Shown: positions 37,192 to 44,726 of the stretch, one piece after another | Layout of the letters: each line of letters begins with the position of its first letter | Position numbering within the stretch: position 1 is the first letter of the stretch | Assembly (NCBI RefSeq): GCF_030068545.1 | Contig: NZ_JASJOR010000018.1 | Span: 128,130 to 192,129 of the forward strand | Direction: 5' to 3' | Length of the DNA stretch: 64,000 nucleotides | Source of the DNA: Xanthocytophaga flava | GTDB lineage: Bacteria; Bacteroidota; Bacteroidia; Cytophagales; 172606-1 | The notes under the pieces: generated by a model | Told to the model about the DNA's origin: nothing | The model's database searches: none | The model's input: only the letters and a program-made list of their open reading frames with translations | Translations under genes and position numbers: made by a program

Positions 37192-37613
37192 AAGATCTTA
37201 CAATAATTTCCTTATCTAATAAGATAGTAGGTTCTTTAGAAGAACTGAATGAATTAGGAACTGAATTCAATATAGATTTACCACAGGAATTTAAAAGTTT
37301 TATTGTTAAATATTTGGGTATGTCCGTTAAAGAAACCTATTATCAAGGAGTCCCCCAATTTAAGCAATTTCTTAAGGTAAGCTCAATTGGAAAGATTCTT
37401 GCAGGACATAGATATTATGGAGTAGAGGGTTATTTTCCCTTTGCAATAGATTCAGGAGGCTGGGACTATAATATCTCTTTACGTCCAGAAACGTATGGTC
37501 AGGTTTGGGTTAACAAATGGGATAATGGAGGAGTCGGTGAAGAATGTTTTCATTTTGTAGCCAATAGTTTCGAGGAATTTATTGATGGATTAGAACCAGA
37601 AGAAGATGTATAA
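37188..37613 (+). CDS. SUKH (SMI1/KNR4) family immunity protein
   Basis: A 141-residue cytosolic protein. SUKH hallmarks are visible: the N-terminal helix with LPQEFKSFIVKYLG, the central FPFAIDSGGWDYNISL (in place of the classic PFG.D.GGD), a strand GQVWV, and the C-terminal helix VANSFEEFIDGL. SUKH proteins are broad immunity proteins for nuclease toxins, including WHH-type ones. Its own toxin is reduced to a tail whose stop overlaps this start codon, so this is an orphan immunity gene. It is a paralogue of the gene at 37881. Confidence 0.88.
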   Translation: MKDLTIISLSNKIVGSLEELNELGTEFNIDLPQEFKSFIVKYLGMSVKETYYQGVPQFKQFLKVSSIGKILAGHRYYGVEGYFPFAIDSGGWDYNISLRPETYGQVWVNKWDNGGVGEECFHFVANSFEEFIDGLEPEEDV

Positions 37614-37747
37614 CTGTCATAAGTACTACTTGCATGAAAAGCCTCTTTCCACAAAGAGGCTTTTTAGTTTCTTTGTGGAAATGAGAAAATACATTCCTGG
37701 ATTTAGTAAGCCAGATGACTACATATGGCATCATTTGGATGACTTAG
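37597..37747 (+). repeat. Direct repeat copy 1 (SUKH 3' end, terminator, WHH start)
   Basis: About 151 bp nearly identical to 38284-38434, with about three differences. The repeat covers the last codons of the SUKH gene, a hairpin and the first part of a WHH toxin. It indicates tandem duplication of an immunity/toxin unit. Confidence 0.9.
37641..37665 (+). terminator. Terminator between SUKH gene and WHH remnant
   Basis: GCCTCTTT pairs with AAAGAGGC, 4-nt loop, then five T. It is duplicated at 38328. Confidence 0.8.
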
Positions 37748-37869
37748 AAGTAGACTCAAATGGTGATGCGTGGTGTACGATGCAATTAGTAGATTCAGAT
37801 GTGCATAGTGCGGTTGGTATGAGACATTCTGGTGCAGTTGCACAATTCGATAAGTATTATCAACCATAG
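37681..37869 (+). pseudogene. C-terminal fragment of a WHH-family nuclease toxin
   Basis: ATG 37681 opens 62 codons; the frame is open back to 37606 through the hairpin. The product has DDYIWHHLDDLE, then TMQLVDSDVHSAVGMRHSG and AQFDKYY. These are the Trp-His-His and Asp-Val-His elements of the WHH branch of HNH/EndoVII nucleases. It lacks Hint, pre-toxin region and signal peptide, so it is a toxin tail only. The active-site residues are all present, so the fragment could still be a nuclease if joined to an upstream carrier. A SUKH immunity gene follows 11 bp after the stop. Confidence 0.75.
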
Positions 37870-37880
37870 ATTGAAAATAA

Positions 37881-38300
37881 ATGAAACAGCTAACAATTGC
37901 TCCACGTATCACTAAAAGTGAGATTAGACTCTTGGAAGAAGAGCTAGAAACTGTTTTTCCCGAATATTATTTTGAATTCATGAAATTATATTCAGGGCTT
38001 GGAGTTCTAGAGAATAGATTTCAAAGTGATAATGAAAAGATATATGAGATTTCATCCTTTTGTAAGATGAGGGTTATTTATGATTACTCTAAACTGTTTA
38101 AAGAGCAAGGGTGGGGGATTAAAATACCTTTTGCGATGGATAATGGTGGGTGGTTGTATTGTATTTCTTTAGATGAAGAAGATAAAGGAATTATTTATCT
38201 GCATAATGTGGATTGGACAGATAAACAAGATGCTTTTGAAAAAGTAGCCAATAGCTTCGAAGAATTCATTAATGGCTTACAATCAGAAGAAGATGTATAA
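37881..38300 (+). CDS. SUKH (SMI1/KNR4) family immunity protein, second copy
   Basis: A 139-residue cytosolic protein, clearly paralogous to the gene at 37188. It has the segment FPEYYFEFMKLYSGLG, the central IPFAMDNGGWLYCISL, and the C-terminal helix VANSFEEFINGLQSEEDV. The last 15 codons are almost identical to the first copy at the DNA level. It starts 11 bp after a WHH nuclease remnant and most likely protects against that toxin. Confidence 0.88.
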   Translation: MKQLTIAPRITKSEIRLLEEELETVFPEYYFEFMKLYSGLGVLENRFQSDNEKIYEISSFCKMRVIYDYSKLFKEQGWGIKIPFAMDNGGWLYCISLDEEDKGIIYLHNVDWTDKQDAFEKVANSFEEFINGLQSEEDV

Positions 38301-38434
38301 CTGTCATAAGTACTACTTGCATGAAAAGCCTCTTTCCACAAAGAGGCTTTTTAGTTTCTTTGTGGAAATGAGAAAATACATTCCTGGATTTAGTAAGCCA
38401 GATGACTACACTTGGCATCATTTGGATGACTTGG
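38284..38434 (+). repeat. Direct repeat copy 2 (SUKH 3' end, terminator, WHH start)
   Basis: The second copy of the 151-bp repeat at 37597. The WHH part breaks off after LDDLEINVL and is replaced by the Hint fragment of module 5. Confidence 0.9.
38328..38352 (+). terminator. Terminator after second SUKH gene
   Basis: The same GCCTCTTT/AAAGAGGC hairpin plus T-run as at 37641. Confidence 0.8.
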
Positions 38435-38451
38435 AAATAAATGTTTTATAA
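38368..38451 (+). pseudogene. Truncated WHH toxin remnant
   Basis: 27 codons from ATG 38368 encode MRKYIPGFSKPDDYTWHHLDD and then diverge to a stop at 38449-38451. This is the start of the same WHH domain as at 37681, cut after the first His pair. Confidence 0.75.
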
Positions 38452-38484
38452 ACAAAAGGCCTTCTTATTCGCCACTCAGGCAAA

Positions 38485-39482
38485 ATGCTATCGATTTACA
38501 GTGGGGGTAAGCTGATTGCTTCGACAACAGAAGAGCATCCGTTTTATGTTCAGTACAAGCAGAATAATAGTGTGGTGGCTTCTGTGCAGAATGTATTCTA
38601 TTCAGTATGTAAAGATCATCCAGTAAGTAAAGGCCAATATATAGCAGGTCAATATATAGCAGGTCAATATATAGCAGGTCAATATGTAGCAGGTCAATAT
38701 GTAGCAGGTCAATATGTAGCAGCTCGAAAGCTAAAAGCAGGAGACCGCTTGTTAAGCAGGTTATTGCCAACAGTCCTGATTGATAGTGTGTTTGTGAAAG
38801 ATACCCTGATCAGAGTGTATAACTTTGAGGTGACTCAGTGGCATAACTATCTGGTGGGTGAGCAAGCTGTTTTGGTGCATAATGCAAAATACTTTGGTGG
38901 GAAATATGTAAAAGATATTATAACAGGAAATAAAGAAAAGTTTGGAGAGCTATATAGAAAGGAAATAATGGATGAGATCCATTTTGGATTAAAAAATATA
39001 TCTACAATCCACACAATGATATAGATTTAACATCATATGCAAAGTTGGCCGATAAGCCGACTGTATCAAAAGGAAAGAATATATTATATATGGATTATTA
39101 TATTCCTGATGATATTAATACTGCCATTACAAAAAATAAAGCACATTTAGGAGATTTTAGTTTAGGAAAAGAGATGTTCGAAGATTCATATACTTATTTT
39201 AAAAATAAGCTAGGAAAGGATTTGGATGGTATATATGGAGAATGGATAAAATCAGATGCCTATGCAGCTTATGGGGGAGAATCGCTTAATTTGAAGAAAT
39301 TTAGAGAATTTATTGAAAAGGGAATGAGCAGAGAAGATGCAGCTTTTGAAACCATAACGGGTAAATGGGCAAAAGAAAAAGGCTTTACTAAAGTTAAATT
39401 CTTTGATGATCCTTTAGAATTTACAGATAAGTTGCCAAGATTTGATAAAAACAATAGAGTAGAAGTGATTTTCTATAGATAA
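38485..39482 (+). pseudogene. Orphan toxin module 5: Hint fragment with tandem expansion, toxin domain split by a frameshift
   Basis: The first frame (38485-39024) is a different Hint lineage. It has the TxxH-type TEEHPFYV, a loop with six tandem pentapeptides, KLKAGDRLLS, and the canonical end YLVGEQAVLVHN with intact His-Asn. The Hint Cys block is absent. After HN it continues about 45 residues into a toxin domain and then shifts frame at an A6 run (38991-38996). With one more A the frame would read GLKKYIYNPHNDIDLTSYAK and join the second frame (39045-39482) without a stop. The toxin domain (for example GDFSLGKEMFEDSYTYFKNK) is not one I recognise. An immunity candidate starts 12 bp after its stop. 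Confidence 0.75.
38635..38724 (+). repeat. Six tandem 15-bp units inside the module 5 Hint
   Basis: Units CAATATATAGCAGGT (three), CAATATGTAGCAGGT (two) and CAATATGTAGCAGCT (one) encode QYIAG/QYVAG/QYVAA in frame. The last unit continues into the normal Hint segment ARKLKAGDRL, so the array looks like expansion of one ancestral GQYVA. Confidence 0.95.
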
Positions 39483-39493
39483 AACACCTATTT

Positions 39494-39979
39494 ATGAAAT
39501 ATTTAATAAGTACTAAAAACTTAAAGGATACTAATTATGAGTATATTGTTTCTAACCTTCATTTTTCTATTTACTCAAAAGCCTCACAAATTCCAGAAAA
39601 AGGTACATATTACTATAATGTATACGAACTTATAGAAAATATCTATAAACATGGTTTATCTTTTTATCATTACAGTCTGCTGCAAGAAGGAAAAGAAAAT
39701 TTCTTCATAGAAAAAACAGAACTTGCACAATTTGTAGAGTCTATAAAAAATACTATAAAAAAAGAATTAGCAAGAAGAGATGATGAAAATCGTCCATATT
39801 TGAAGCATACGATTCGAAAAATATTTGAAGGGGAAGAAATAAAACTTAATAATAAAGATGATTCCGATGATATTCGTATAGTTGGCTTGATTTCATTTCT
39901 AAATATGCTGCAAGATGCGTATGAGAAAAATGAGAAGGTCTATTTTTGTGTGTATACACCACCACCTTCTGACTGGTGA
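39494..39979 (+). CDS. Probable immunity protein for module 5, family not recognised
   Basis: A 161-residue cytosolic protein beginning 12 bp after the module 5 toxin stop, the spacing seen for all toxin/immunity pairs here. It is mainly helical and highly charged (TELAQFVESIKNTIKKELAR), with an aromatic N-terminal part. It has no signal peptide or catalytic motif. Immunity function is inferred from position only. Very low GC content suggests acquisition with its toxin. Confidence 0.6.
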   Translation: MKYLISTKNLKDTNYEYIVSNLHFSIYSKASQIPEKGTYYYNVYELIENIYKHGLSFYHYSLLQEGKENFFIEKTELAQFVESIKNTIKKELARRDDENRPYLKHTIRKIFEGEEIKLNNKDDSDDIRIVGLISFLNMLQDAYEKNEKVYFCVYTPPPSDW

Positions 39980-40072
39980 GCAATTATACAGGGTGAGAAA
40001 TCTTTACTATATCAAAGAGTTATTGGGGCAAAAGCTGCCTTTCTAAGGACAAATTAGATGCTATTTATATTA

Positions 40073-40104
40073 AACCTTTGTCATTGATTGACAGAGGTTT
40101 TTTG
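40073..40104 (+). terminator. Terminator upstream of a toxin-tail remnant
   Basis: AACCTTTGTCA pairs with TGACAGAGGTT (one G-T pair), 5-nt loop, then six T. Confidence 0.7.
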
Positions 40105-40148
40105 TTTGACGATCAGCATTGTACAACCGGATTTAACAGCACACATAA

Positions 40149-40286
40149 ATCTCAGGGCCTTTGTATCAATTTTCAAGTGATTTTCCAGGGATTGAACTTA
40201 CAGTCGTAGGACCAAAAGTAAAAATAGATACCACAGAATTACGCCAGTTTAGAGTAGTAAATAAGACATTAACCGATTTCCCCTGA
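40149..40286 (+). pseudogene. Toxin-tail remnant before an immunity gene
   Basis: An open frame without start codon ends at TGA 40284-40286, 12 bp before the immunity candidate at 40299. It encodes a protein-like stretch (FPGIELTVVGPKVKIDTTEL, then RQFRVVNKTLTDFP). Position after a terminator and spacing to the next gene match the other modules, so it is probably the end of a lost toxin. The family is unknown. Confidence 0.5.
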
Positions 40287-40298
40287 TCTAGAATATCC

Positions 40299-40925
40299 AT
40301 GCTTACCAAAGTAAAGAACCTGACTCAAACTGCCCAAGTAGCTTTTTTTACCTTATCTGCTTTGCATGTCATACATGTATTGAAAGATAAACGTTCACTG
40401 ACTTTAGATTTACTCAGGCAAGCGGGAAAACCTGTTTGGGAAAATATAAATGAAGATGAATGGAACAATACTGGTGAGCAATTATATAATTGGTGTCTGG
40501 ACACCTACCAACAAATCACTAGCTGGATGGGAGAGAAAGATATGTTTGGTGATTTTTTTTATGATAATTGTATTAGTAATAAAGTGGTTAACTATTTGGG
40601 CTACTATAGTGAGAATTATCAATCTGTGGAAACGTATAGTTTGAGTGCCTTGATTGATGCTGTATATATCGCTTGTCATAGAATGATGCTTTATGATCAA
40701 ATAGGAATGCCTTCTGATGTTGTTGAAGTAGGAATAAATACCTTCCGTTATTGTCTGGAGACTGCCCAACAGGCCAGTGCTGATCCAGTGGCAGAGAAAC
40801 AATGGCAGGAAGGGATTATCCGGAGATTACTGGAAAACTTCTACACAGAAGATCCCAATGATTTTGGTCCCAATATATCTCAGAAGTATCTGGAAGATTT
40901 GTTTGGAGAAAAACTTCCTTTTTAA
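40299..40925 (+). CDS. Helical immunity candidate, paralogue of 49245
   Basis: A 208-residue, all-helical cytosolic protein. The whole length is shared with the protein at 49245: a hydrophobic first helix, a Trp-containing region (ITSWMGEKD), KVVNYLGYYSENYQ, QQASADPVAEKQWQE and the ending YLEDLFGEKLPF. It resembles my recollection of the Imm6-type all-alpha immunity proteins, but that assignment is weak. It is preceded by a toxin-tail remnant and a terminator, so it fits an orphan immunity gene. A terminator follows at 40953. Confidence 0.6.
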   Translation: MLTKVKNLTQTAQVAFFTLSALHVIHVLKDKRSLTLDLLRQAGKPVWENINEDEWNNTGEQLYNWCLDTYQQITSWMGEKDMFGDFFYDNCISNKVVNYLGYYSENYQSVETYSLSALIDAVYIACHRMMLYDQIGMPSDVVEVGINTFRYCLETAQQASADPVAEKQWQEGIIRRLLENFYTEDPNDFGPNISQKYLEDLFGEKLPF

Positions 40926-40952
40926 GAATGTTTCCAAGTTTTATTTGTCTAA

Positions 40953-40979
40953 GCCTTTGTTGGTAACAGAGGCTTTTTT
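40953..40979 (+). terminator. Terminator upstream of another toxin-tail remnant
   Basis: GCCTTTGTT pairs with AACAGAGGC (one G-T pair), 3-nt loop, then six T. Confidence 0.75.
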
Positions 40980-41023
40980 GTTTGCCTGCTTTTACTGATA
41001 ATCAGGATATTGTTTATCCTTAG

Positions 41024-41194
41024 ATTCGGGATGGAAAAGTAAAACAGGTTATTAGTTCTGATAGTACATTAAAGAAAGCTTTTGGTCTTGTTCAACCAAC
41101 ACCTATTAAGAATGGATCAATTATTCAGTTAAACAATAGAGTTGACATATATTATAATAATTTTCAGGGTGGTATAGGTATAAAACAGTTCTAA
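41024..41194 (+). pseudogene. Toxin-tail remnant before the 41206 gene
   Basis: 56 sense codons between an in-frame TAG at 41021 and TAA at 41192-41194. They encode a protein-like tail (DGKVKQVISSDSTLKKAFGL, then IIQLNNRVDIYYNNFQGG). Codons upstream of the TAG continue in the same style, so the TAG may be a premature stop in a decaying toxin. The next gene starts 12 bp later. Confidence 0.55.
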
Positions 41195-41205
41195 TATTTA
41201 AATAC

Positions 41206-41886
41206 ATGATTACTACGAGTGAAACATTAAGAGAAATAAAAAGTAAATTTGATGATGTCCTTTTAAAAAAGGGATTTGAAATTAACAGTATTGGTTACTA
41301 TGTCTATAAGACAAAGGATGCTACTTATACTTTCTTTGTTGGAATAGGTCCCAATTATTATCCGGTTTCCTTCGATTTAGTTGCAGGTTTAAGTATTTCT
41401 ATTCATTATGTAGATGATATCTTCAATAAACTAATGTACCAGTTTGATGAAAATTTTATAGCAAAAAGAAATACTTGTGGAACCAAATTATTGTACTTTA
41501 AAAGTAAGTTGAATTTACATTACGAAATTACCGCTCACTCAAATATAGGAGACGTTCTTGATGAAGTTGAAGCCTTACTTAATGATAATGGATTTGAATT
41601 TTTCAATAGGTTTACAGATATAAGAGAAATAGATGAATCAGTGAATGTTAAGAGAGGTTTCTATGATGAAGTCGGATCTATCATAGGTGGTGATTTGGTG
41701 GAAAAAGCAATATTAGCTTTAATACTAGCAAAATTATGTCGTCCAGAGGCTGTAGAAGCACTGGCCGTTCAATATCGAGATACATTATATAATGATGCAT
41801 TTTATTTGAGTCGGTATGATCCAGCTGTAGAATATCTGTTAAAAACAGATATCGGTAGCTATCGCCATATTCAACCTCCTTTCTAG
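41206..41886 (+). CDS. Immunity candidate of unknown family
   Basis: A 226-residue cytosolic protein with an alpha/beta N-terminal half (TLREIKSKFDDVLLKKGFEI, YTFFVGIGPNYYPVSF) and a helical C-terminal part (LVEKAILALILAKLCRPEAV). The start resembles small DUF proteins found as immunity genes, but I cannot name a family. It follows a toxin-tail remnant by 12 bp, which is the argument for an immunity role. It is AT-rich like its neighbours. Confidence 0.55.
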   Translation: MITTSETLREIKSKFDDVLLKKGFEINSIGYYVYKTKDATYTFFVGIGPNYYPVSFDLVAGLSISIHYVDDIFNKLMYQFDENFIAKRNTCGTKLLYFKSKLNLHYEITAHSNIGDVLDEVEALLNDNGFEFFNRFTDIREIDESVNVKRGFYDEVGSIIGGDLVEKAILALILAKLCRPEAVEALAVQYRDTLYNDAFYLSRYDPAVEYLLKTDIGSYRHIQPPF

Positions 41887-41976
41887 GAAACCAGGTTCGT
41901 TGCTCTATTATATCTTGTTTTGAATGAATGGATTGGTTTGTGAAAAAGGAAATAGAAAATACTCCCAATCAAAGCT

Positions 41977-42870
41977 ATGACTGATTTTAAAGAATTTTAT
42001 GAGCAAGAATACAATCGTTTCCGATTTACACAATATGGAGCAGTTGATCATACAGATACACCACTGATGGCATTTATTTCAGGTTACTTATATGCTCAGA
42101 AAGAGAATACATTGGAACGGTGTATTCGTTTGTATTTGAGTAACAAGTATCAAATTGATGGAAAATGGAACAGCTGGAAAGAACAAATAGACCATTATGC
42201 CTTTCTGAATAATGAAAAATGGGATGAGGGATTTTTCAGATTAATTCATGAAATACATAATGATGAATTGGTATTTGAAGAAGAGAGTGGGATAGCTGAA
42301 AAAGATGAAATTGTATGGGAACAGGAAATAGAAGTACTTGATCGTATTCATTTGCAGGATGGTACCTCCCTGGAGGTAGGAGATGTGATTCAATTGGCAG
42401 ATAAAATAGATGAAGATTACAGACAAACCAAGTTTTATGATGTTTCTCTTCGCAATCCCAACTGGGAACTGTTTTATCCATCAGAGAAGGACTTTGACCA
42501 TGTCTATTTTTATATAAGCCGTAAAGAAGGGGTTAAACCCTTTACAGTTGGAAGGGTACGACGTCTTTTCAGTAATACGCTGGCTAAGATCGAATTAATA
42601 GGCATTCAAAAGGGACAGCTGGTTGTTTATACAGATCTGTTCAAAATAGAAATAGAAAAGGCTTTACAAATACAAGAAGTCAAACTTATCAAAAAGAATG
42701 TTCCTGAAGATTCTTTTATTAATTTTATCTCATTTGATTTAGTATGTTTCTCATGCTTTACTTATGAGGACCTGATTAATCAGTGGAGTTTTTTTGAGCT
42801 ACACTGTTTAAAAAAAGAGTGGGAGAGATATAATAGAAATGTAAACGGATTTTGGTATAAAAGAAGCTGA
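41977..42870 (+). CDS. Hypothetical protein at the distal end of the immunity array
   Basis: A 297-residue cytosolic protein rich in acidic and aromatic residues. The N-terminal half is helical (FISGYLYAQKENTLERCIRL). The middle and C-terminal half contain beta segments (SLEVGDVIQLADKI, AKIELIGIQKGQLVVYTDLF). No family is recognised. No toxin remnant is visible in the 90 bp upstream. It lies on the same strand within the array, so it may be a further immunity gene, but the sequence does not show this. Confidence 0.5.
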   Translation: MTDFKEFYEQEYNRFRFTQYGAVDHTDTPLMAFISGYLYAQKENTLERCIRLYLSNKYQIDGKWNSWKEQIDHYAFLNNEKWDEGFFRLIHEIHNDELVFEEESGIAEKDEIVWEQEIEVLDRIHLQDGTSLEVGDVIQLADKIDEDYRQTKFYDVSLRNPNWELFYPSEKDFDHVYFYISRKEGVKPFTVGRVRRLFSNTLAKIELIGIQKGQLVVYTDLFKIEIEKALQIQEVKLIKKNVPEDSFINFISFDLVCFSCFTYEDLINQWSFFELHCLKKEWERYNRNVNGFWYKRS

Positions 42871-42910
42871 AATCTTACTCATAATTACTATCTGTAAAAG
42901 CAATCATCCT

Positions 42911-43468
42911 ATGGATATACCCGGACTTACCTATATTGAAAATTTTGTATCAGTAGATGAGGAACACGACCTTGTTTCTCAAATTGATAACGCTACATGG
43001 CTGGCCGACTTGAAACGACGTGTTCAGCATTATGGGTATAAATATGACTATAAGAAAAGACAGATAGACGCCTCTATGAAGATAGACGATATTCCAGTAT
43101 GGGCTGTTAGGATTGCAGATCGTGTATATGAGGCTGGTTATATACCATACCAACCGGATCAGTTGATTATCAATGAGTATTTGCCTGGTCAAGGCATTGC
43201 TTCTCATATTGATTGTGAGCCTTGCTTTGAGGATACAATCATTTCGCTAAGTCTGGGATCGCATTGTGTTATGACTTTTACAGAAAAAGAAAGTAATCAC
43301 AGTGAAGATAAAATAATACACTCAAAAAGCTTACTGGTTATGCAGCAACAGGCCAGATACAAATGGATGCATGGCATCAAAGCGAAAAAAAGTGATATGG
43401 TTGAGGGTGTTAAAAAGATACGACAACGCAGAATATCTCTCACATTTCGGAAAGTGATTCTAAGTTAG
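42911..43468 (+). CDS. AlkB-like 2-oxoglutarate/Fe(II)-dependent dioxygenase
   Basis: A 185-residue cytosolic protein. The iron-binding triad is visible: His99 and Asp101 in IASHIDCEP, and His154 in KWMHGI. The 2-oxoglutarate-binding arginines lie in RRISLTFRK. The N-terminal GLTYIENFVSVDEEHDLVSQID is the usual AlkB-family start. Members demethylate alkylated nucleic acids or proteins; the compact size is closest to the AlkB/ALKBH8-like group. It starts 40 bp after the hypothetical gene at 41977 and is the last plus-strand gene of the array. It could be a housekeeping repair gene or part of an immunity module; this is not decided by the sequence. Confidence 0.85.
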   Translation: MDIPGLTYIENFVSVDEEHDLVSQIDNATWLADLKRRVQHYGYKYDYKKRQIDASMKIDDIPVWAVRIADRVYEAGYIPYQPDQLIINEYLPGQGIASHIDCEPCFEDTIISLSLGSHCVMTFTEKESNHSEDKIIHSKSLLVMQQQARYKWMHGIKAKKSDMVEGVKKIRQRRISLTFRKVILS

Positions 43469-43559
43469 TCACATTGATAACATGATACTTGCCTGTCAGG
43501 TAGGCAACCCGACAGCTCAGTAAAAGTAAGCAGGAAAATAAATAGAAAATACCTGTAGT

Positions 43560-44396
43560 TTAAGATGAAAGTATAAGGCGTAATGAGTTATTATACAGGG
43601 TGCTATCTAATTTATTTAAAGTAAGGTGAGAGGTGAGTAATGCACCGTTCCTTGTTAGGTAGTAAATACCTGACAAACTGTTGAAAACATGTTGTGGCCT
43701 TGAGTGCATTGCTGCAAAGGTGCTTCGGGCATTTTTTGCTGATACCTTCTTATAGGTTGGTTTTACTATATTTGTACTGAATGCGTTATGCATAATTGGT
43801 TGATCTATGGATTGATTGGAATGCTCCTTCTGTGTTAATGCCGTTCCCTGGGAGCCTGCAACGGCGTCTGTTTGTGTCGTGACCAGTGCCTTTTGCTGTG
43901 TTTTTACAATATGCAATGCCATGAACATTTCAAAATCCATAAACTCATATTTCTCAGCTTGTTCTGATTTCTTCCAGATGTCATAGGCTGCTTTGGCACG
44001 GATACGCACCTGATCCCGTTTCAGCTCTTTGAGAATATATTTAGCTGCATTGTCCTTATCTTTTTTTCTGTCAAGCACCGCCAGACGAAGATCGCTGCGT
44101 TTGTATTGAATCGTGAGATCCTTCCATACCGATTCAGCTTTCTTTAATTGTTTATTTTGTTCCTTTGAGACAGGTCGAGCTTCCAGTTCCGCTTTCTGCT
44201 GAGTTGCCTGGGCTAATAAGTTTGTTAAATGAATATGATCGGCCAGAGATTGCTTTTCATCTTGTGCAATTTTTCGGATGCGTTTGAGCATATGATGCAA
44301 TTGTTCATTGAGACGCGCCTCTTCAGCCATCAGGCGATAGTATTCTGATCTATATTTACGAATGGTACTGTCAGTGGTATATTTTTTATAAGCCAT
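43560..44396 (-). CDS. Coiled-coil protein of unknown function
   Basis: A 278-residue protein from the Met at 44396 (MAYKKYTTDSTIRKY). A 24-residue hydrophobic extension to 44468 is possible but looks less natural. Residues about 10-170 are highly charged helices of coiled-coil type (RLMAEEARLNEQLHHMLKRI). The C-terminal third is Ser/Thr/Asn-rich and probably disordered. There is no catalytic motif. It is on the opposite strand to the array and marks its end. Confidence 0.65.
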   Translation of the reverse strand: MAYKKYTTDSTIRKYRSEYYRLMAEEARLNEQLHHMLKRIRKIAQDEKQSLADHIHLTNLLAQATQQKAELEARPVSKEQNKQLKKAESVWKDLTIQYKRSDLRLAVLDRKKDKDNAAKYILKELKRDQVRIRAKAAYDIWKKSEQAEKYEFMDFEMFMALHIVKTQQKALVTTQTDAVAGSQGTALTQKEHSNQSIDQPIMHNAFSTNIVKPTYKKVSAKNARSTFAAMHSRPQHVFNSLSGIYYLTRNGALLTSHLTLNKLDSTLYNNSLRLILSS

Positions 44397-44726
44397 AGTG
44401 GTTGAAAAAGTAGTAAATGCTACATGAATAATGAGATAAATATACTTATTTTTTTGGAGTTTATACAATATTTTTTGCTTTAATTTGTGTTGTATAATTC
44501 ATTGTTTATGAGTGGGTTGTGTATTGTATTTGGAGGTTTGCTACTTGTGTTTATATAAGAGTGAAATTATTGCCGGGTATCGTCCTAATTTGATGGTCTG
44601 ATACAATATGCACCAATCCTACATATGTAAGGTTTGTAAATTTCCTTGACGCCCCATACTGTTATTTTTTATTTCTTTTGAGTACCACTTCTGAAAAGAA
44701 TTCTCTCTGAAAAAACTCACCGTTGT

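Noticed and set aside
38635..38724. CRISPR array
   Set aside because: The units are 15 bp, directly adjacent without spacers and in frame with a Hint domain. No CRISPR-type repeat or cas gene was seen in the window.
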